Source: CAYRVX01 sp964642165
Lineage (GTDB): Bacteria > Planctomycetota > Phycisphaerae > SM23-33
NCBI GenBank assembly: GCA_964642165.1
Contig: CAZXOC010000253.1
Span: forward strand, 1-10,970
Length of the DNA: 10,970 bases
Direction of reading: 5' to 3'
Positions 6,385 through 10,970 of the stretch are shown here, piece after piece; the first letter of the stretch is position 1; every line of letters begins with the position of its first letter. The position numbers were made by a program, and so were the translations under genes. The notes below the pieces were generated by a model that was not told the DNA's origin, made no database searches, and saw nothing but the letters and a program-made list of their open reading frames with translations.

Positions 6385-6965
6385 GACGATGCCTCCGGGC
6401 GGAACCGCCTCAGCTCGTCGGCGAGCTTCAGCAGGGCGTATCGCACGCGGCTCTTGACCGTTGCCACCGGCACGCCGAGCACGCCCGCGACCTCGCGGAA
6501 CGTCAGGCGGCTCGTCTCCCGCAGCGCCAGGGCCTCCGCCTGCTCCGGCGGCAGCCGCGTCATCGCCTCGCGGAGAGCCTCGCGCAGCTCGCCGCGGGCG
6601 GCGACCGCGGGCGGCGAGGGCGAGCCATCCGTCAGCGTCGGCGATTCCGTCATCGGTTCGGTCTCGGGGGCGGCACGCCGCCGCCTCAGGCAATCCAGCC
6701 AGTGGTTGCGGGCAATCGTGAAGATCCACGTCGTGGCCCTGGCCCGGCCGTCGAAGCTGTCGCGGCTGCGCCAGGCCTTCAGCAGGGCCTCCTGGGCGAT
6801 GTCCTCGGCCTCGTGCCAGCGGCCGCACAGGACGAAAACGTACCGCCGCACGGCGGGGAAGGCCTCGGCCAGCGCCGCGCGCAGGGACTCAACGTGGCGC
6901 CCGGGGCGATCGTCGCCCGCGCTGCGCTCATCCCGGCAAGCGGTATGGGCTTCGTCCTTCACCAA
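6381..6965 (-). CDS. ECF-type RNA polymerase sigma factor
   Basis: This sigma-70 family member of the extracytoplasmic-function class (about 193 residues) has only the two core regions. Region 2 covers about 35-98, with the core-binding DIAQEALLKAWRS (55-67) and the -10-recognition helix ATTWIFTIARNHWLDCLRRRR (77-97). A polar linker (99-125) leads to region 4 at about 126-186, where LREAMTRLPPEQAEALALRE precedes the helix-turn-helix TFREVAGVLGVPVATVKSRVRYAL (155-178) that reads the -35 element. The frame opens with adjacent rare starts, TTG at 6965 and GTG at 6962, without a good Shine-Dalgarno site; no in-frame ATG precedes region 2, so a weak start is likely. Its stop overlaps the start of the anti-sigma gene by ATGA, the standard sigma/anti-sigma arrangement. 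ECF factors often activate their own operon, but I could not identify a convincing target promoter. The targets are unknown; the secreted paralog downstream is the obvious candidate. Confidence 0.93.
   Translation of the reverse strand: MVKDEAHTACRDERSAGDDRPGRHVESLRAALAEAFPAVRRYVFVLCGRWHEAEDIAQEALLKAWRSRDSFDGRARATTWIFTIARNHWLDCLRRRRAAPETEPMTESPTLTDGSPSPPAVAARGELREALREAMTRLPPEQAEALALRETSRLTFREVAGVLGVPVATVKSRVRYALLKLADELRRFRPEASS
6392..6396 (-). promoter_or_regulatory. Ribosome binding site of the anti-sigma gene
   Basis: GGAGG on the minus strand lies seven bases before the ATG at 6384-6382, inside the last codons of the sigma factor gene. Together with the ATGA overlap it supports translational coupling and excludes the much longer open frame that extends upstream. 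Confidence 0.75.
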
Positions 6966-7085
6966 CGGTCAAGCCCGACTGCGTCTCCGTCGCACGCTTA
7001 GACGGATGGCGGGGCCTCCCGGATGTAGCCGACGTGACTTCCGCGTGCTTTTTCCTGCCGCGGCGGGCAAGCGGCCTGATAGGGT

Positions 7086-7114
7086 TTGCATCTGGCGAAG
7101 ATCGTCGCCACAAT
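7086..7114 (+). promoter_or_regulatory. Candidate sigma70-type promoter for ahcY
   Basis: TTGCAT (7086-7091), a 17-base spacer and CACAAT (7109-7114) precede ahcY and would start a transcript near 7121, leaving a leader of about 36 bases. The -35 match is weak (three of six bases) and the -10 match moderate (four of six). The rest of the 191-base divergent gap (6966-7156) shows no other element I can support. Confidence 0.3.
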
Positions 7115-7156
7115 ACCATGCTTCCCGATCCGAATGGCAGCATCCACGAGGTGAAC

Positions 7157-8428
7157 ATGGCCAAGGCAACGCACTACGACGTGAAGGACCTCAAGCTCGC
7201 CGGCGAGGGCAAGCGGCGCATCCTCTGGGCGGACAACGACATGCCCGTGCTGGCGGAGGTCCGCCGGCGCTTCGCGAAGGAAAAGCCCCTGCGAGGAACG
7301 CGCATGGGCGCCTGCCTGCACGTGACGGCGGAAACCGCCAACCTCTGCCGCACCCTCCAGGCCGGCGGGGCCGACCTCGTCCTCTGCGCGTCCAACCCGC
7401 TCTCGACGCAGGACGACGTCGCCGCCAGCCTCGTCAAGGACTTCGGCGTCAAGGTCTTCGCCGTCGAGGGCGAGGGCCGAAAGTCCTACTACGACCACAT
7501 CGCCGCGGCGTGCCGCCACCGGCCGTCGGTGACCATGGACGACGGGGCCGACCTGGTCAACGCGCTGCACAGCGACATGGCCGAGTTCAACGGCGACGTC
7601 GTCGCCTCGATGGAGGAGACGACCACCGGCGTGATCCGCCTGCGCGCGATGGCCCAGGCCGGCGTGCTGAAGTTCCCCGTCATCGCCGTCAACGACGCGG
7701 CCACCAAGCACCTCTTCGACAACCGCTACGGCACCGGCCAGAGCACGCTCGACGGCATCATCCGCGCGACGGACATTCTCATGGCCGGCAAGAACGTGGT
7801 GGTGGTGGGCTACGGCTGGTGCGGGCGCGGCGTCTCCACGCGGGCCCGCGGGGCCGGGGCCAACGTCATCCTCTGCGAGGTCGACCCCGTCCGCGCCCTG
7901 GAGGCGGCGATGGACGGCTTCCGCGTGATGCCCATCAAGCAGGCCGCCCGGATCGGCGACCTCTTCATCACCGTCACCGGCGACGTCAACGTCATCGACG
8001 CGCCGCACTTCGCGGCCATGAAGGACGGCGCGATCGTCTGCAACAGCGGGCACTTCAACGTGGAACTGAACCTGCCCGCTCTCGGCAAGATGGCCCGGGG
8101 CCGCCCCGCCGACGTCCGCCGCGGCGTCCAGCGATACACGCTCAAGGACGGGCGCCGGATCTTCATCCTCGCCGAGGGCAGGCTGGTCAACCTCGCCTGC
8201 GCCGAAGGCCACCCCGCCTGCGTGATGGACATGTCCTTCGCCACGCAGGCCCTGACCACCGAGTACGCCGTCCAGAACGCCGGCAAGCTCGAGGTGGCCG
8301 TCCACGACGTGCCGCGGGAAGTCGACGACTACGTCGCACGTCTCAAGCTCAAGAGCATGGGCATCCGGATCGACAAGCTCACGGCCGAGCAGAAGGACTA
8401 CCTCGCGTCCTTCGAGATGGGCACGTAG
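7157..8428 (+). CDS. ahcY: S-adenosylhomocysteine hydrolase, short (archaeal/thermophile-like) type
   Basis: The enzyme cleaves S-adenosylhomocysteine to adenosine and homocysteine with bound NAD, relieving product inhibition of methyltransferases and feeding homocysteine back to methionine. The 423-residue product has the expected motifs: CLHVTAETA (53-61, His55), MEETTTGV (152-159), VNDAATKHLFDNRYGTGQS (178-196, with Lys184, Asp188, Asn189), the NAD site VVVGYGWCGRG (215-225), VCNSGHFNVEL (294-304) and NLACAEGHPACVMDMSFATQAL (345-366). It lacks the C-terminal Lys/Tyr-containing tail (PDHYRY end) and the internal insertion of the common 460-480-residue bacterial form, ending instead in YLASFEMGT. 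The ATG at 7157 has GAGG about five bases before it; an in-frame ATG at 7118 has no ribosome site. It diverges from the sigma factor gene, and the Tat-exported oxidoreductase follows 82 bases later. Assignment is firm; in the short family some members prefer S-inosylhomocysteine, which the sequence alone cannot exclude. Confidence 0.96.
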   Translation: MAKATHYDVKDLKLAGEGKRRILWADNDMPVLAEVRRRFAKEKPLRGTRMGACLHVTAETANLCRTLQAGGADLVLCASNPLSTQDDVAASLVKDFGVKVFAVEGEGRKSYYDHIAAACRHRPSVTMDDGADLVNALHSDMAEFNGDVVASMEETTTGVIRLRAMAQAGVLKFPVIAVNDAATKHLFDNRYGTGQSTLDGIIRATDILMAGKNVVVVGYGWCGRGVSTRARGAGANVILCEVDPVRALEAAMDGFRVMPIKQAARIGDLFITVTGDVNVIDAPHFAAMKDGAIVCNSGHFNVELNLPALGKMARGRPADVRRGVQRYTLKDGRRIFILAEGRLVNLACAEGHPACVMDMSFATQALTTEYAVQNAGKLEVAVHDVPREVDDYVARLKLKSMGIRIDKLTAEQKDYLASFEMGT

Positions 8429-8466
8429 CGGCCTCGCATCCCTGCACGCCCCGTCCGCGGAGGGCC

Positions 8467-8478
8467 CCGCGATCGCGG
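8467..8478. repeat. 12-base perfect palindrome between ahcY and the next gene
   Basis: CCGCGATCGCGG is a perfect inverted repeat in the 82-base gap. It lies inside a wider pairing of CGGCCTC (8429-8435, immediately after the ahcY stop) with GAGGCCG (8478-8484). CGCGGAGG is also directly repeated at 8456-8463 and 8474-8481. The gap could hold a processing or partial-termination structure or an operator; no T-run is present. Confidence 0.35.
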
Positions 8479-8510
8479 AGGCCGTCGAACAACAGGAAGG
8501 AGCAGCCACG

Positions 8511-9815
8511 ATGGGACCTGGAGAATCGAGCGCGCCCGGGCGGCGATCGCGCCGGCAGTTCCTCAAGACCTCGGCGGCCGCGGCCCTCGCCACCGCGAGC
8601 CTCAACAGCCGCCTCCACGCCGCCGGCAGCGACGTCATCCGGATCGGCATGGTGGGCTGTGGCGGGCGCTGCACCGGGGCGGCCATCAACGCCATGAACG
8701 TCGAGCCCGGCGCGCGGCTGGTGGCCATGTGCGATATCTTCCTGGACCGCGTGCACGCCCGGCGCAAGCAGTTGAAGGCCAAGAAGCCCGACCAGGTGGC
8801 CGTGGACGACGACCACTGCTTTGCCGGCTTCGACGGCTACAAAAAGGTCATCGACCGCGTCGACGTCGTCCTCATCGCCAACGCGGCCAAGTTCCATCCG
8901 CTGCACACGAAGGCCGCCGTGGAGGCCGGCCGCCACGTCTTCGTCGAGAAGCCCCACGCCATCGACCCCCGCGGCGTCAGAACGGTCCGGGCCGCCTGCG
9001 AGCTGGCCCGGGAGAAGAAGCTCAGCGTCGTCTCCGGGCTCCAGAGCCGCTTCCACGCCGGCTACCGCGAGACGGTCCGGCGCATCCACGACGGGGCCAT
9101 CGGCGACATCGTCGCCATCGAGGAGAACTTCCTCCGCGCCCCGTACGGCCTGCACCCGCGCAAGGCCGGCCTCACGGAGCTCCAGTACCAGTGCTCCAAC
9201 CAGTACCACTTCACGTGGCTGTCGGGCGACGACGTGCCCCAGAGCCTGATCCACAACGTCGACCGCTCCCTGTGGGCGATGAAGGAGCAGACGCCCGTCC
9301 GGTGCCACGGCCTCGCCGGGCGGTCTTCCATGACCGACGAGGTCTACGGCAACGTCTTCGATCACCACGCCGTCGTCTACGAGTTCGCCGGGGGCGTGCG
9401 GCTCTACGCCTTCTGCCGCACCACCACCGGGTGCTACAACGAGGTCTCCAGCCGCATCCTCGGCACCGCCGGCCGGGCCGACCTCACCCGCTGCCGCATC
9501 GAGGGCAAGGCCGCCTGGCAGTGGCGAGGCCGATGCGACCCCTACGACGAGGAGCACCGCGCCCTCTTCCAGTCCATCCGCAAGGGCGAGCCCATCAACA
9601 GCGGCCTCCACATGGCCAATGCCACGCTGGCCACCGTCATGGGGCAGTTGAGCTGCTACACCGGCCGGGAGGTGACCTGGGAAAAGGCCGCCAAGAGCGA
9701 CTTCTTCTACCCGCCGAAGCCCGAGGAGTGTCGCGACGACATGCCGCCCCCCGTCAAGCCCGGCCCCGACGGGAGCTACCCGGTTCGCATCCCCGGCAAG
9801 AGCCGCCTGCTGTAG
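8511..9815 (+). CDS. Tat-exported Gfo/Idh/MocA family oxidoreductase
   Basis: This 434-residue NAD(P)-binding oxidoreductase is exported folded through the Tat system. The N-terminus has twin arginines in RRQFLK (14-19), followed by a hydrophobic alanine-rich stretch and a probable cleavage site near LHAAG (35-39). The Rossmann fold starts at DVIRIGMVGCGGRCTG (41-56). VVLIANAAKFH (119-129) precedes FVEKPHAI (144-151) with the family EKP (146-148), and the second domain carries QSLIHNVDRSLWAM (244-257), where the histidine sits at the position commonly involved in catalysis. Planctomycetes encode many such Tat-exported paralogs, thought to act on sugars outside the cytoplasm, some with tightly bound cofactor. 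AAGGAG (8497-8502) lies eight bases before the ATG. It is 82 bases downstream of ahcY, so co-transcription is possible, but no functional link is evident. The substrate is unknown. Confidence 0.94.
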   Translation: MGPGESSAPGRRSRRQFLKTSAAAALATASLNSRLHAAGSDVIRIGMVGCGGRCTGAAINAMNVEPGARLVAMCDIFLDRVHARRKQLKAKKPDQVAVDDDHCFAGFDGYKKVIDRVDVVLIANAAKFHPLHTKAAVEAGRHVFVEKPHAIDPRGVRTVRAACELAREKKLSVVSGLQSRFHAGYRETVRRIHDGAIGDIVAIEENFLRAPYGLHPRKAGLTELQYQCSNQYHFTWLSGDDVPQSLIHNVDRSLWAMKEQTPVRCHGLAGRSSMTDEVYGNVFDHHAVVYEFAGGVRLYAFCRTTTGCYNEVSSRILGTAGRADLTRCRIEGKAAWQWRGRCDPYDEEHRALFQSIRKGEPINSGLHMANATLATVMGQLSCYTGREVTWEKAAKSDFFYPPKPEECRDDMPPPVKPGPDGSYPVRIPGKSRLL

Positions 9816-9854
9816 CACGCCGCGGCGAGGGTCCGCTCGCGCTGCCGGGAGGGC

Positions 9855-10847
9855 TCACTGCCCCGCGCCGAGAATGTCCCGCACGGCCGCGTGGCCGCCG
9901 AACTTCACGATCACGGCGCTCATCGCCACGTACACGCCCAGGACCAGCCACATCACGCGGTCGCGCAGCAGCACGCGCACCGGGTCGCTCGGCCCGGCCG
10001 CACGCGTGATGTGGTGGTAGCGGAACATCCCGTAGACCACCACCGGCACGGTCCACACCATGTGCGCCGAGCCGATCCGCTGGATCGTCTGCGGGGCGAG
10101 GCAGTAGATGGTGTACGTGAACAGGGCCATCGCCGTCGAGACGGTCAGCATGAAGCCCAGTTGCGCGGCGTCGTAGGCCCGGTTGACCGCGCGGGCCGCG
10201 CCGCTCTCGCCGGCGGGCAGTTCGGCGATCTCGCTGCGGCGCTTGGCCACCGCGATGAACAGGCACAGCGAGAAGGTGCAGACGACCAGCCAGGGGCTCA
10301 CGGGCACGACGATGGCGGCCGCCCCGGCCATCGCGCGAAGCACGAAGCCCAGCGCCACCACCAGCACGTCCACGACGGCCTTGTCCTTGAGCCACAGCGA
10401 GTACAGCACGTTGAGCAGAAGGTACGCGCCCGTCCAGGTCAGCAGCGCCAGCCCGCCGAGCAGCTTCGCCCGCCCGCGCACCGCGACCTCGAGCGCGGCG
10501 ATGATCGCGAAGCCGCCGACGAGCAGGACCGCCGCGGCGCCGAGCGCCCCGGCCGGCGTGAGGCGCCCCGAGGCGACGGCCCGGCGGCGCTTGACCGGGT
10601 GGTGCCGGTCGCGCCCGCGGTCGCAGACGTCGTTGAGGAGGTAGACGGCGCTGCTCAGCAGGCAGAAGGCCGCCACCGCCCCGAGACACAGCGCCCAGGA
10701 CGCCGCGTCGGTGAATCGCCCGCTGAACAGCAGCGGGGCCGCCACGAAGGCGTTCTTGATCCAGTGCCCCGGGCGCATGGCCTCGGCGACCGCGCCCAGC
10801 CCGATCGGCCCCGCCGCCAACGCGCCGCTTGTCTGGCCTTCGCCCAT
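9855..10847 (-). CDS. UbiA-family polyprenyl-phosphate phosphoribosyltransferase-like membrane protein
   Basis: This is a UbiA-superfamily prenyltransferase of the subgroup that includes decaprenyl-phosphate phosphoribosyltransferase (Rv3806c type), which moves phosphoribose from PRPP to a polyprenyl phosphate. The 330-residue protein has about eight hydrophobic helices. After RPGHWIKNAFVAAPLLFSG (25-43) comes the metal/diphosphate motif NDVCDRGRD (72-80), continuing as RHHPVKRRRAVASG (81-94). Further subgroup features are YSLWLKDKAVVD (149-160), GFVLRAMAGA (167-176), AKRRSEI (201-207) and LLRDRVMWL (293-301). The second aspartate motif, usually written Y..x.LDxM, reads YDAAQLGFM (225-233), with Gly where Asp is common. 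The ATG at 10847 was chosen because homology begins soon after; the frame runs on upstream to an ATG at 10949, but those 34 residues are Arg/Gly-rich and look non-coding, and the AGGAG there is only two bases from that ATG. It converges with the Tat oxidoreductase (39-base gap). No partner gene is in view. Confidence 0.87.
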   Translation of the reverse strand: MGEGQTSGALAAGPIGLGAVAEAMRPGHWIKNAFVAAPLLFSGRFTDAASWALCLGAVAAFCLLSSAVYLLNDVCDRGRDRHHPVKRRRAVASGRLTPAGALGAAAVLLVGGFAIIAALEVAVRGRAKLLGGLALLTWTGAYLLLNVLYSLWLKDKAVVDVLVVALGFVLRAMAGAAAIVVPVSPWLVVCTFSLCLFIAVAKRRSEIAELPAGESGAARAVNRAYDAAQLGFMLTVSTAMALFTYTIYCLAPQTIQRIGSAHMVWTVPVVVYGMFRYHHITRAAGPSDPVRVLLRDRVMWLVLGVYVAMSAVIVKFGGHAAVRDILGAGQ

Positions 10848-10970
10848 CCCGCGTCTCTCGCCGCCGCCTGTTCTACCGCCGCGTGCCGCAGCCGGTTCGC
10901 CGCCTCGCCCGCGCGCACAACGACCCGTCCCCCCGCCACAAAGAAGCATTTCTCCTGGCTCTTGGCAAGC
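10848..10970. other. Window-edge stretch without an assignable gene
   Basis: These 123 bases lie upstream of the UbiA-family gene. All the longer open frames here are ambiguous: one minus-strand frame is continuous with the UbiA gene, another reads through from the edge and ends deep inside it at 10655, and a third stops near 10873. Any of these could be the end of an upstream gene, but no recognisable domain is present and the sequence beyond the edge would be needed. No promoter is apparent. Confidence 0.3.

Noticed and set aside
6966..7085. ECF-type promoter (GGAA-like -35) ahead of the sigma operon
   Set aside because: A GGAAGT string is present on the minus strand, but I could not pair it with a convincing -10 element, and the recognition sequence of this ECF group is unknown to me.
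3004..8697. A 1897-codon open frame on the plus strand across the sigma/anti-sigma cassette and ahcY
   Set aside because: Its translation is low-complexity Arg/Ala/Gly/Val/Leu-rich with no domain, and it is antisense or out of frame to well-supported genes. Long stop-free shadows are expected at this GC content.
8379..9818. A 479-codon minus-strand frame opposite the Tat-exported oxidoreductase
   Set aside because: It is the antisense of a gene with a clear Tat signal and Rossmann fold. The Gly/Ala/Val/Asp-rich translation has no recognisable motif.
9816..9854. Possible terminator between the convergent genes (GCGAG/CTCGC at 9825-9840)
   Set aside because: The stem has only five pairs and no T-run on either strand, which is too weak to call in GC-rich DNA.
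10848..10949. Start of the UbiA-family gene at the ATG at 10949
   Set aside because: The added 34 residues are Arg/Gly-rich and lack hydrophobic or conserved sequence, and the AGGAG is only two bases from that ATG. It is not excluded.

Overview
The window is very GC-rich, with strong G/C preference at third codon positions. The gene content fits an uncultivated Planctomycetota bacterium, possibly Phycisphaerae-like. The pointers are a Tat-exported Gfo/Idh/MocA oxidoreductase, a secreted HEAT-repeat protein with a 'YGGKTAQEWLAAL' N-terminal motif, an ECF sigma factor whose zinc-finger anti-sigma factor is fused to a large extracytoplasmic domain, and a short 'archaeal/thermophile-type' S-adenosylhomocysteine hydrolase. 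This placement is inferred from gene content only.

Layout. At 1-529 (minus) is the N-terminal part of a cytoplasmic Gfo/Idh/MocA oxidoreductase cut by the window edge. It diverges from trpF (629-1315, plus). The gap between them holds a candidate pair of back-to-back promoters that share one self-complementary TTGCAA box, and the trpF promoter would give a leaderless mRNA. trpF ends tail-to-tail, on a shared CTAG, with a secreted HEAT-repeat protein (1312-2739, minus).

The centre (2905-6965, minus) is one regulatory cassette in the order ECF sigma factor, anti-sigma fusion, secreted paralog. The sigma factor stop overlaps the anti-sigma start by ATGA. The anti-sigma protein has a ZAS zinc finger, one membrane helix and a DUF4139-like outer domain. 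The third gene encodes a signal-peptide protein whose whole mature part is a paralog of that outer domain. A strong hairpin follows it, and the HEAT gene lies beyond.

Divergent from the sigma factor is ahcY (7157-8428, plus), followed by the Tat-exported Gfo/Idh/MocA protein (8511-9815, plus). Convergent with that is a UbiA-family polyprenyl-phosphate phosphoribosyltransferase-like membrane protein (9855-10847, minus).

The most interesting parts are the sigma/anti-sigma-DUF4139/secreted-paralog module, which looks like a cell-surface sensing system in which the sensor domain and an exported protein share a fold, and a TrpF whose catalytic cysteine is replaced by glutamate. I see no tRNA, rRNA, CRISPR array, insertion sequence or attachment site.
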